DNA of 34,684 bases from an uncultured Bacteriovoracaceae bacterium (GTDB taxonomy: Bacteria > Bdellovibrionota > Bacteriovoracia > Bacteriovoracales > Bacteriovoracaceae): contig CAJXHA010000004.1 in NCBI GenBank assembly GCA_913053615.1, forward strand, positions 1-34,684, in the 5' to 3' direction. The notes beneath the pieces are model-generated. The model made no database searches and had not been told where the DNA came from. It saw only the letters and a program-made list of their open reading frames with translations. Position numbers and translations under genes: made by a program. This document shows, piece after piece, positions 18,746 to 27,355 of the stretch (position 1 is its first letter; every line of letters starts with the position of its first letter).

Positions 18746-20212
18746 TTACCTCATCATCCCTAGTACACTATCAAACATTTCATCAGCAGCTCTTAAAACT
18801 CTTGCTGATGCATCGTATGATTGTTGATATCTAACTAAATTGGCTGTTTCTTCATCGATAGAAACACCAGAAATTCTTTGTTTAATTGACTTTGCTTGAG
18901 CCAGAATGCCGCTACTTTGCTCTGTGTCAATTTTAGACTTAGAAGTTTTTAAACCAATAGTTCCTACACTTTTTAAATAACTTTCTTCAAATGTCTCATC
19001 ACCTTCACCTAGAATCTTTTCATGTTGAAGTTTTGAAATAGCAATTGAGACTCTGTTATCACCTGGAGAGTTTGGAGTTAAGGCTGTGGTAATATTATTT
19101 AAATCTTCTTCAATTTCATCTGAGATTTCTAAGTACTCTGCAGCTCTATCAACTGTTAGTGGTAATTTAAAGAAATCAATTCCCGTTACTTTTTTACCAT
19201 AGCTAGAAACTGGATTTCCTTGTTGATCAAACTCAACTTTTCCATTTACATATCCACGTCGGTGAATTGCATTAGTGGCCTTTGCTAATCCATAAGCTAA
19301 ATTATCAATTTGAGATCTCAATTCAACGATCTCATTATTTCTTGTATCTAATAATCCCTTTAAAGCACCCTTGCGTAAATTCTTTGATACTTTAAGATTA
19401 GTGTTTGATTCAAAGAAGATTTCCATTTGTCCTTCTTCGTCTCGAATGTTTCCGCTATTGCCTTTCATCATAGCTGCTTTAAGTGTGTTAACCGCACCTC
19501 CGGCAACAAGAGATCCTGTACCAGCAATATTGACTACGTACTGACCTTTCTCATCTTCATATGTATTAATGGTCATATATTCTGCAATTAGACGAACAGA
19601 CTTGTCTCTTTGATCTCTTAAGTCTCCTGTTTCTCCACCCAAGTTTTCAAGGCGAATAATTTCCTTATTAAGTTTAGCAATATTCTCTGCCGCCTGATTA
19701 ATTTCATCTACGGAAACAGCAATCTTCTTGTCGATATTACCTTTAATACCAGTTATTGAAGAGTCAATGCGTTTAAAGTCCTCAACAACAAGTCGAGCAT
19801 TATCGCGGACCATTGTTCTTACAACTTCGTTATCTGGTTGATTAGAAAGTTCTCTAAATGAATTAAAGAAACGATTGAGAACTTTATTCATCCCATCGCT
19901 ATTGATCTCATTAAAGACCTCTTCAATATTCATTAATTGATTTGTTCTTTCTTCATTATATTGGTGTTGAGAAATAGATTGATTAAGTTTCTTTTCTACT
20001 AATTTATTGTGAACTCGTTTAATTTCACGAATATTAGTACCTGTCCCTACAACGTAGTCTCCCTCTGCAATAGGGGTGTTTGTTTCTGTTGTAATTCTTT
20101 GACGAGAAAAGTTGTCATCATTAGCATTGGCAATATTATGGGACGTAGTCGCCATTGACTTCTTTGAAGCGTTCATTGAAGATCGACCAATGCTAAATAA
20201 ATCAGCGCCCAA
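18746..20212 (-). CDS. flgK: flagellar hook-associated protein 1 (FlgK)
   Basis: LFSIGRSSMNASKKSMATTSHNIANANDDNFSRQRI; C-term LVRYQQSYDASARVLRAADEMFDSVLGMMR. Confidence 0.96.
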   Translation of the reverse strand: MGADLFSIGRSSMNASKKSMATTSHNIANANDDNFSRQRITTETNTPIAEGDYVVGTGTNIREIKRVHNKLVEKKLNQSISQHQYNEERTNQLMNIEEVFNEINSDGMNKVLNRFFNSFRELSNQPDNEVVRTMVRDNARLVVEDFKRIDSSITGIKGNIDKKIAVSVDEINQAAENIAKLNKEIIRLENLGGETGDLRDQRDKSVRLIAEYMTINTYEDEKGQYVVNIAGTGSLVAGGAVNTLKAAMMKGNSGNIRDEEGQMEIFFESNTNLKVSKNLRKGALKGLLDTRNNEIVELRSQIDNLAYGLAKATNAIHRRGYVNGKVEFDQQGNPVSSYGKKVTGIDFFKLPLTVDRAAEYLEISDEIEEDLNNITTALTPNSPGDNRVSIAISKLQHEKILGEGDETFEESYLKSVGTIGLKTSKSKIDTEQSSGILAQAKSIKQRISGVSIDEETANLVRYQQSYDASARVLRAADEMFDSVLGMMR

Positions 20213-20220
20213 TATTACCT

Positions 20221-20727
20221 CTATCTAGTGGAGTTATAGGAAGTTGTCCCATTAGCTCCGTAAGTTTTATATTTTTTACCACCACCAAAACTATCTTTAA
20301 GCTCTTGAAGTGAAATAAGGGCCTTATTAAGATAGATTTGATTCTTCTTATTTTGATCTTGTAGTTTTTCAATTACATCGAGAAGGATAAGGTTTAACTT
20401 ATCAATTCTCGTACTAACATTCGTTAAGTTGTGCTCTCTTAGTAAGTCAGTGAAGGCAGAGATTTTCTGTACATCAGTACCTAGTAGTTGATTAATTTCA
20501 TGAATAGTTTGAGCTCTTTGCTCCTCAAGTTGATTAATCTCTGCAATAACTTCTTGTTTATTATTTAAAGTGTCATCAAGTTTATCAAGGTCACTAGATA
20601 AGAGATGAACATACTCATCACAGGTTAATTCATATAATAAAGAGTGTAGTTGACAAAAATTTTGCCAAACATCGCCTAGGTATTCAGACTTAATTTTTAA
20701 CTCTAACTCAATTCTTGCGTCACTCAT
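20221..20727 (-). CDS. flgN: FlgN-like flagellar export chaperone
   Basis: Helical 168-aa protein directly upstream of flgK; FlgN-like pattern plus synteny. Confidence 0.75.
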   Translation of the reverse strand: MSDARIELELKIKSEYLGDVWQNFCQLHSLLYELTCDEYVHLLSSDLDKLDDTLNNKQEVIAEINQLEEQRAQTIHEINQLLGTDVQKISAFTDLLREHNLTNVSTRIDKLNLILLDVIEKLQDQNKKNQIYLNKALISLQELKDSFGGGKKYKTYGANGTTSYNSTR

Positions 20728-20750
20728 TTTATTCCCTTAATAACGATCGC

Positions 20751-21077
20751 TTAGTACTCAGATGCAAGCATCTTGTCTGCTAAAGCATCATAGTCAATAT
20801 CATAAGTTCCGTTTTGAATTCTTGCTTTAAGATCAGCGATCTTTGCAGAATTATCTACAGGAGCTGCAGCATCAACAGTTCTTTTGATTCTAGAGAAATC
20901 TTTAATTTGCTCTGGAATAGAAACTTTTGCATCACGAGCTGTATTTTCATTAAGCTCTTGTGCTCTTTCATAAGTGTTGCGGCTTACATTCCTTGCTCTT
21001 GTTGTACCAGCAGCTTTACCTTGCTGAGACGTTTTAGAGTGTGGGAAAAATGGTGTGCGAGTATCTACGCTATTCAT
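20751..21077 (-). CDS. flgM: anti-sigma-28 factor FlgM
   Basis: C-terminal KIADLKARIQNGTYDIDYDALADKMLASEY; strong SD AAGGAGGT before ATG 21077 (ORF-track start 21101 less likely); overlaps flgJ-like stop. Confidence 0.85.
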   Translation of the reverse strand: MNSVDTRTPFFPHSKTSQQGKAAGTTRARNVSRNTYERAQELNENTARDAKVSIPEQIKDFSRIKRTVDAAAPVDNSAKIADLKARIQNGTYDIDYDALADKMLASEY

Positions 21078-21492
21078 GACTACCTCCTTCATTGGAGTCA
21101 ACTTCCTGTTTCTTATAAGTCCTTAGTCCCTCATTCGCTTTGGCAAGATTGTCGTGGCGAATATACTGAGGAGCTAATTGCTCTATAATCATTTCTTTTA
21201 GGCCAAGACCACTCTTTGTTTCAGACATGATCTTCGCGTACTCTTCATCAAGCTTTGAATTATAAAATCTTTCAGCTTGGTTCATTGGCTCATTCTTATT
21301 AACAGTTTTTCTCATTTCATTAATCATGTGATTAATAAACTGAGATTCCATTCCTTCTGCGACCTTCATGATCTCTTTTGGAACGTACTTGTACTTGTCA
21401 TACACTTTGTATGATTTTGTATTTTGATTTTGCATTGAAATGTTAGAGATTTTGTCTGACAATTCAACCTTCCTAGTTTCTAAACCCTCCAT
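21070..21492 (-). CDS. flgJ: rod-binding protein (FlgJ N-terminal domain type, no muramidase domain)
   Basis: KVAEGMESQFINHMINEMRKTVNKNEPMNQAERFYNSKLDEEYAKIMSETKSGLGLKEMIIEQL. TTG at 21462 preceded by AGGAAGG may be the true start. Confidence 0.85.
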   Translation of the reverse strand: MEGLETRKVELSDKISNISMQNQNTKSYKVYDKYKYVPKEIMKVAEGMESQFINHMINEMRKTVNKNEPMNQAERFYNSKLDEEYAKIMSETKSGLGLKEMIIEQLAPQYIRHDNLAKANEGLRTYKKQEVDSNEGGSHE

Positions 21493-21575
21493 CCTAAAGG
21501 GCTTTACAATATTAGTATAACATTAACAAACCGCACAAGCTACTCAAAAAATGATATTTATCCAAATTATTGACA

Positions 21576-22565
21576 TTATATGAACTCAAGGTCGGCAATT
21601 AATGCCCCATTCTTCTTGAGCGTCTGAAATATGGATATAAGATCATCCGGGCTTGTCCCGATTGCGTTTAATGCATTTACTAGATCATTTAGAGTGGTCT
21701 TTTTCTCAATAAGGTATAACGAACCTGGAGCAGCACCACCACCATCTGCACCAACTTGGATTCTTAGATCACCGTGGCTAATGGCTGCTTTATTTAGAGT
21801 CACTTCGCCACCGGCAACTAATGTTCCCGTTTTTTCATTTATTACAATTTTAGCTTTTTGATCTTGATTAATTCTGTAGTTCTCTACAATGGCAATAAGA
21901 TCAACCACTCTTTTTTGATAATTAGGAGGAATAATTAAATCAATAGTTGCTGAATCACTGGCACTTGCAAATTTTCCACCTAAGTTTTGATTAATGGTCT
22001 TTGTTACTCTCGCCGCAGTTGTAAAGTCTGGAGCATTTAGTGCCATTCTAATTGAGTTTTTATCATTGAAGTTCATTCCAATTTCTTGTTCAACAATTGC
22101 CCCATCTGGAATAGCAGCCGTTGTCGCAAACTTTGCTCCCTGAGTGAGTCCACCGATTGAAACTGCACCATTTGCTATTGCATATACTTTTCCATCTCCA
22201 CCTTTTAGGGGAGTCACTAAAAGAGTTCCACCAGCAAGTGAGCTAGCATCCCCAATTGATGAAATTGTTACATCAATTTTTTGTCCCGTACGAGCAAAAG
22301 AGGGTAGTTTCGCCGTTACGATAACTGCAGCAACATTGGCTGAACTAACTTCCTGTACAGGGTCTAATCCAAGGGTTGCAAACATTTTTTTCAGCGAGTT
22401 ATTTGTAATTTCTCCACCACTGTCTCCGGTACCATTAAGTCCGATCACTAATCCATATCCTATAAGAGGATTATCTCTAACACCTTTAATGGTAACGATA
22501 TCTTTTAGTCTATTGGCACTGAATGCAGATAGAGAAAAGACCAATAGGAGAAATAAATACTTCAT
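21576..22565 (-). CDS. flgI: flagellar P-ring protein FlgI
   Basis: RLKDIVTIKGVRDNPLIGYGLVIGLNGTGDSG...; LNDLVNALNAIGTSPDDLISIFQTLKKNGALIADLEFI. Confidence 0.97.
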   Translation of the reverse strand: MKYLFLLLVFSLSAFSANRLKDIVTIKGVRDNPLIGYGLVIGLNGTGDSGGEITNNSLKKMFATLGLDPVQEVSSANVAAVIVTAKLPSFARTGQKIDVTISSIGDASSLAGGTLLVTPLKGGDGKVYAIANGAVSIGGLTQGAKFATTAAIPDGAIVEQEIGMNFNDKNSIRMALNAPDFTTAARVTKTINQNLGGKFASASDSATIDLIIPPNYQKRVVDLIAIVENYRINQDQKAKIVINEKTGTLVAGGEVTLNKAAISHGDLRIQVGADGGGAAPGSLYLIEKKTTLNDLVNALNAIGTSPDDLISIFQTLKKNGALIADLEFI

Positions 22566-22566
22566 G

Positions 22567-23325
22567 TTAATACCTCAAAACTGTTATTTTAGGTTCTAGT
22601 ATAGAGTCAGAGTCTATACTGTCATTATCATTAATATACTTTTTAGGAACGAGTCCTTGGACTTCAATAAAACGTTTATAATCTTTAAAGAGAACTTCTT
22701 TTCTCCCTCTAACGAGAAGGTAGTCTTTGTTGATTTGTTCAATAACTTGAGTTGAGATTTTATCGTATACTTCACCTGTCGCACTATTATTTGCAGCAGC
22801 AGGGGCTGGAGTTTCTTTTTGCTCAGTTTCAGCTTCCCCTTCTTTTTTGGCTGTTTTCTTCTTTTTTTCAGGAAAGGTTCTTTTTAGTTCTTCTTGAATT
22901 GTATCTTTTAGTTTCGCCATTACTTCAATAATAACGATATCGCCTTTTTTCTTCACATTATTAGTAACAAATAAATAACTCTCGCTATTTTTAGATGACC
23001 AAAGACTTCCATTGGTAGAATTGTCTTTTAGATCTTCTGCACTAACTCTTTGACCTCTATTTTGATACTGTCTTCTCGTTGAGGGAGCAAGATTTCTTGT
23101 GGTTGCTGTATTTGCATATCCACCAAGAGTTACTGGGTTTTGAATCGGTCTTCTATCATTTGCTCTACTATAACGATTAGGGCGGTATTTAGCGTAGGGG
23201 TCATACCTTCTTTGTGGAGCTTTAGTATGTCCTTCTTCGCGAGCAATCTGATTATGAATTTTGTTCACGTATGATGAACAAGCTATAAAATTGAATAGAA
23301 TGAGTGCAGATAAAATAAATTTCAT
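22567..23325 (-). CDS. flgH: flagellar L-ring protein FlgH
   Basis: Lipobox NFIACS; NGSLWSSKNSESYLFVTNNVKKKGDIVIIEV; EVQGLVPKKYINDNDSIDSDSI. Confidence 0.9.
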   Translation of the reverse strand: MKFILSALILFNFIACSSYVNKIHNQIAREEGHTKAPQRRYDPYAKYRPNRYSRANDRRPIQNPVTLGGYANTATTRNLAPSTRRQYQNRGQRVSAEDLKDNSTNGSLWSSKNSESYLFVTNNVKKKGDIVIIEVMAKLKDTIQEELKRTFPEKKKKTAKKEGEAETEQKETPAPAAANNSATGEVYDKISTQVIEQINKDYLLVRGRKEVLFKDYKRFIEVQGLVPKKYINDNDSIDSDSILEPKITVLRY

Positions 23326-24182
23326 AATTCAACCATCACTTTGTTAAAGTCAATTACCTTAGCTTTTATCACCTTCTTGGTTTTTGGATTGAATAAGCTA
23401 ATTATTTGTCCATAAGTACCGCTCTCTCTCGATACTGCTTGGCTTTTTAAAGCTACTTTTGCACCCTTTACGATGACCTCAACATTTTGATTAAACTTTA
23501 CAAGTGTCTTTGGAACGAGGTCGAATTGTTTTAAAGTATTTCCCTTTAAAAGGTTTTTATTAACTTTATAATATTTGATGTTTTCGTAATCACTAAATAA
23601 TTGATCGTTTCCTTCATCATAAACAGACTTCACTGACACGTTTGACTGACTTAAGTTTCCTTGGAAAGGATTAATGTCTTGGTTGAGTATGAGAGCTCTT
23701 CTTTTAACTAAGAAGGTTGCACTTAGCCAAATCTGCTTGTCTGCAGTAATGAGCTTGAAGTTCTTTTCACCTGGCGTTGAACACTGACTACAAACAACTC
23801 TAAGGCTTTGAACATCATTTGTATTATAGGAAGCATTTCCATAAAGTGATCTAACTTGCTTAATGAGATATTCATCTAGCTTTAATGAATTTTTAACAAA
23901 CTCGCCAGCGCTAGATACATTAATTTTCTTAGGTTTAAAGTTTATATCTGCATTGTGCTCAGACTTAAAAATGTTTTTCAGGTGTTGAGCAGGTATTTCT
24001 CCTTCAACATCGGAAACAAAGTTTATGTATTTTTGAACAATATTGTCACTACAGTCTGTTGATTGCACGATGGAGTTATCGAGAATTTTATTAAACTTTA
24101 TAATATGTGCAAAACTCTCAAGCGTACACTGAGAGTAAGTTGCAAAAGAAAATGTTAAAAGTGCTAAGTAAGTTTTTATCAT
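23322..24182 (-). CDS. flgA: flagellar P-ring assembly chaperone FlgA
   Basis: C-terminal SAF-like LVPKTLVKFNQNVEVIVKGAKVALKSQAVSRESGTYGQIISLFNPKTKKVIKAKVID; synteny. Confidence 0.88.
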   Translation of the reverse strand: MIKTYLALLTFSFATYSQCTLESFAHIIKFNKILDNSIVQSTDCSDNIVQKYINFVSDVEGEIPAQHLKNIFKSEHNADINFKPKKINVSSAGEFVKNSLKLDEYLIKQVRSLYGNASYNTNDVQSLRVVCSQCSTPGEKNFKLITADKQIWLSATFLVKRRALILNQDINPFQGNLSQSNVSVKSVYDEGNDQLFSDYENIKYYKVNKNLLKGNTLKQFDLVPKTLVKFNQNVEVIVKGAKVALKSQAVSRESGTYGQIISLFNPKTKKVIKAKVIDFNKVMVEL

Positions 24183-25051
24183 CGTATATTATTCACCGTT
24201 TGTAGCATTTGATCTGCAATACCCATTACTTTAGAGTTCATCTCATATGCTCTTTGTGCTTTTATTAATCCTGTCATTTCATTCATTACACTAACATTAG
24301 AAGACTCAAGCGATCCTTGCTGAATAAATCCTGCATTCTCTGTTCCTGGTACATTTTGAATTGGTTCACCACTACCTACCGTTTTTTTCGCAAGATTAGC
24401 TCCCATATCAGACATACCTGCAGGATTTACGAAAGTGAAAACTGGTATTTGTCCCAGTTCAACAGGCTCTGTTTGATTGGTTAGGAAGGCCTGTACTTTT
24501 CCATCTTCAGAAATATTTAATTTCATTGTATTTGGTGGGATTGTAACGCCTGGGAGAAGAGGGTAGCCAGCTCTGGTTTTTAACATACCTTGAGCATCAA
24601 CTGTGAATGAACCGTCACGTGTGTATAGAACTTGATTTCCAACTTGAACTCCAAAAAAACCATCACCCATAATCATTAAGTCATAAGGACGGTTAGTTAT
24701 TTGTGGACTTCCCATTGAATGGATTCTTCTAACAGCTGAAACTTTTGACCCAGAGCCTACTTGGTAACCAACAGTGTGTTGAGTATTGTGGGATGATCTT
24801 GCACCACCTTCTCTAACTGTCTCGTTAAGGAGGTCTTCAAATTCAACCCTTTGAGACTTATATCCAGTGGTGTTCACGTTCGCAATATTATTGGAAATCG
24901 TATTAACATTTGACTCCATTGCTGCCATTCCAGTCGCTGCTGTGTTAAGAGCACGCATTAATGCTGAAGCATCGTAGGCAATCAATAGTAGCATAATTGC
25001 TGAAAATAATTTTAATCTAAATAATGCACTTCTAAAATTTTGAGATGTCAT
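24179..25051 (-). CDS. flgG: flagellar distal rod protein FlgG with unusual N-terminal extension
   Basis: MRALNTAATGMAAMESNVNTISNNIANVNTTGYKSQRVEFEDLL; SD AGGGAG before ATG 25051 adds about 31 residues before the canonical start. Confidence 0.93.
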   Translation of the reverse strand: MTSQNFRSALFRLKLFSAIMLLLIAYDASALMRALNTAATGMAAMESNVNTISNNIANVNTTGYKSQRVEFEDLLNETVREGGARSSHNTQHTVGYQVGSGSKVSAVRRIHSMGSPQITNRPYDLMIMGDGFFGVQVGNQVLYTRDGSFTVDAQGMLKTRAGYPLLPGVTIPPNTMKLNISEDGKVQAFLTNQTEPVELGQIPVFTFVNPAGMSDMGANLAKKTVGSGEPIQNVPGTENAGFIQQGSLESSNVSVMNEMTGLIKAQRAYEMNSKVMGIADQMLQTVNNIR

Positions 25052-25871
25052 TAACAGCTCTCCCTGAAATATTGTCATAAGTACTAATAGCTTTTTGAAT
25101 GTTTTCAAAGTGGCGATTAGCTTTAATTAGCTCTGCCATTTCTTTAACGGCATTAACATTTGATCCCTCTTCAAAACCTTGATGAACAGCTGTCTTTTGT
25201 GCCTGAGTGAAGGTATTTGTTTCACTATTATTTGCATAAAGTGAATTACCTTGTTTTCTTAAAGCGTGTGGATCTTTAAATTCAACAACTGAAATTTGGC
25301 CAGCAAGGCCTTTGTCTGTGAATAGTTCGCCTTCTTTAGAAATAGAAAGCTTTTTTAAATTGGTTGGGACTTTTAAAACTCGCGACTCAATATTTGAGGT
25401 AGTGTCGTCTCCTCCTTGAGACTTTTCTACCTGAGCCGAAAGAAGCTTAAATCCTCTTTCGTTCACTATCTCTCCATCCTTGGAAATACTAAAGTGACCT
25501 GTTCTTGTAAATCTAACTCCATATGGAGTAAGAACTTCAAAAAAACCTTTTCCAAATAACGCCAGATCAAGTGGATTATTGGTTGGCTTCAAAGTTCCTT
25601 GAGTAAAGTCAGTAAAGCTTCCTTCTACCTTTACCATGGCATTCTCTTGGCCTTGGGTGTGATAAAAGTCTTCTGGTGCAAACTCCTTATTGGGGAGGTG
25701 AATGTCACCAGAGTTCTGACCCTTCTCTGTTAGAGCAGTTAAATGCTCCTTGAAAACTAATTCGTCCCTTTTAAAGCCAGCAGTGTTCGCATTCGCAATA
25801 TTATTTGCGATCGTCTCAACTTTTCTAAGCTGAGCCATCTGTCCTGATAAAGGGACCCAAATATTTTTCAA
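25032..25871 (-). CDS. flgF: flagellar proximal rod protein FlgF
   Basis: IWVPLSGQMAQLRKVETIANNIANANTAGFKRDELVFKEHL; LIKANRHFENIQKAISTYDNISGRAVNDI; directly upstream of flgG. Confidence 0.92.
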   Translation of the reverse strand: MKNIWVPLSGQMAQLRKVETIANNIANANTAGFKRDELVFKEHLTALTEKGQNSGDIHLPNKEFAPEDFYHTQGQENAMVKVEGSFTDFTQGTLKPTNNPLDLALFGKGFFEVLTPYGVRFTRTGHFSISKDGEIVNERGFKLLSAQVEKSQGGDDTTSNIESRVLKVPTNLKKLSISKEGELFTDKGLAGQISVVEFKDPHALRKQGNSLYANNSETNTFTQAQKTAVHQGFEEGSNVNAVKEMAELIKANRHFENIQKAISTYDNISGRAVNDISKF

Positions 25872-25923
25872 TCGTCCTCCTGACTATTTGCTAATTCCAT
25901 CCTAGATTTAGCTACTTTTATTT

Positions 25924-25941
25924 TAGCAATCTATGTGCCAA
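25924..25941 (-). promoter_or_regulatory. sigma-54 (-24/-12) promoter for the flgF-led flagellar operon
   Basis: Minus strand TTGGCACATAGATTGCTA, GG-N10-GC spacing, about 50 bp upstream of flgF. Confidence 0.82.
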
Positions 25942-26189
25942 AAAATAGGCATGGGAAAAATAATCCGCATCAGCCTAAGGTATTAAAATTACATGGGCTT
26001 TTTGTTGAGCGTTTTGGTTTTTTTGACACCTCTGGATGCACTGTGTAACCGCCTAGTAGTGTCAACTTTAGAATTCTTAAGTCTTTTCAATATCTTATAT
26101 TTTTTTAAATAAAAATAGTATGTTATCTTAAATTTCACGTGGTATGACAAAAATTTGTATTGTGAGTCAATGAATTGACGGAGAAAAAT

Positions 26190-26402
26190 ATGAGTAAACA
26201 AGAAAGTTTTGAAGCCAATCTAGAAAACTTAGAAAAGTTAGTTGAAGAATTAGAGAGTGGAGAACTCGGACTTGATAAAAGCTTAAAAAAATTTGAGTCA
26301 GGTTTAGAATTATATAAAAAGTGTCGGGAATCTTTAAAGAGTGCTGAGAAGAAAATTTCAATTTTAACGGAAAGCCTTAAGGAAGAAGAATATAATGATT
26401 AA
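26190..26402 (+). CDS. xseB: exodeoxyribonuclease VII small subunit
   Basis: SFEANLENLEKLVEELESGELGLDKSLKKFESGLELYKKCRESLKSAEKKI; SD GGAGA before ATG 26190. Confidence 0.94.
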   Translation: MSKQESFEANLENLEKLVEELESGELGLDKSLKKFESGLELYKKCRESLKSAEKKISILTESLKEEEYND

Positions 26403-27297
26403 GTTCATTTTTATTTTTCTATTTGTCGCTTGTGCGCAAACAACAAATCAGAAAAGTGAACCATCAAATATTGTTGATCTGAGTGATATAACTGAAACAA
26501 AAAAAGTAAATATCGATAAAGATGCAAGTGTTGATTATGGACCGGTTTTAAATGAGAGTCCTAAAGAAAGTAGTGAGCTTGATAAAGAGGAAGTTAAAAA
26601 GAAAAAGTTATACTCATTAGTTCTACAACCAGCTCTATACAAGTCTTTTGGCTATATTGCTTTTTTTAAAGAAATCGAAAAATCAAATAGAAGACCGATT
26701 GTTATTTCTAGTTTTGGTTTTAGTGCTATCACAGCCGCTCTTTATGCTAAACTTTTAAAGCCAAACTTAGTTGAGTGGAAAATTTACGAGTTATACCAAA
26801 GTATAAAAGATGAAGAGATATACACTAAGGAATGGTTGGAGAAAGTAGAGGAATTTTTAAATAAAGAGTTTTCAAATCAAAAACTTTCTCAATTAAAAAT
26901 CCTAGTGCTTATTCCTTATATATATAAAGATAAGGTCAGAATTAATCCAACAGCGATGGCCAAAGACATAATTATGCAAAGTATTGATATGGAGGCTAAG
27001 AAGTCTAAAAGCTTTATGTTGAAAAGTAATATGAGCTTTGTTCAAAACTTTAAAAATTACGGTTCTGAAGATGTTGTCTACATAAGTAATTTACCGGCCA
27101 ACTTTAAGATAAAAGCTCAAAATGAGCTGATTAAAACTAACTTTTCAAGATTAGCTAATAATCAGCTTAAAGCAAGCAAGCTCTATACAGAACATTCCAA
27201 CCTCTACTTAGATCAAATCATAAATATTTCTGATGAAATGAATCAAGTAACAATCTCATCCAAAGAATATATAAAAGAGTATTTTGAGGAAAATTAA
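26395..27297 (+). CDS. lipoprotein, possibly degenerate patatin-like (pseudo-esterase)
   Basis: Lipobox LFVAC; KLYSLVLQPALYKSFGYIAFFKEIEKSNRRPIVISSFGFSAITAALYAKLL resembles the patatin N-terminal core with the GxSxG replaced. Confidence 0.6.
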   Translation: MIKFIFIFLFVACAQTTNQKSEPSNIVDLSDITETKKVNIDKDASVDYGPVLNESPKESSELDKEEVKKKKLYSLVLQPALYKSFGYIAFFKEIEKSNRRPIVISSFGFSAITAALYAKLLKPNLVEWKIYELYQSIKDEEIYTKEWLEKVEEFLNKEFSNQKLSQLKILVLIPYIYKDKVRINPTAMAKDIIMQSIDMEAKKSKSFMLKSNMSFVQNFKNYGSEDVVYISNLPANFKIKAQNELIKTNFSRLANNQLKASKLYTEHSNLYLDQIINISDEMNQVTISSKEYIKEYFEEN

Positions 27298-27355
27298 TTT
27301 CAACTAGTTATAAGAATTTTAATGGTTTATACTATTTTTTAAAAAAAGGATTTTT

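Noticed and set aside
20814-21188. 124-aa + strand ORF
   Set aside because: Antisense to flgM/flgJ; Cys/Ser-rich artefact.
22144-22599. 151-aa + strand ORF opposite flgI
   Set aside because: Antisense shadow of a confidently assigned flgI; no SD or protein-family character.
25989-26361. Minus-strand ORFs 25989-26201 and 26167-26361
   Set aside because: One lies in AT-rich non-coding DNA, the other is antisense to xseB; composition looks like random translation.
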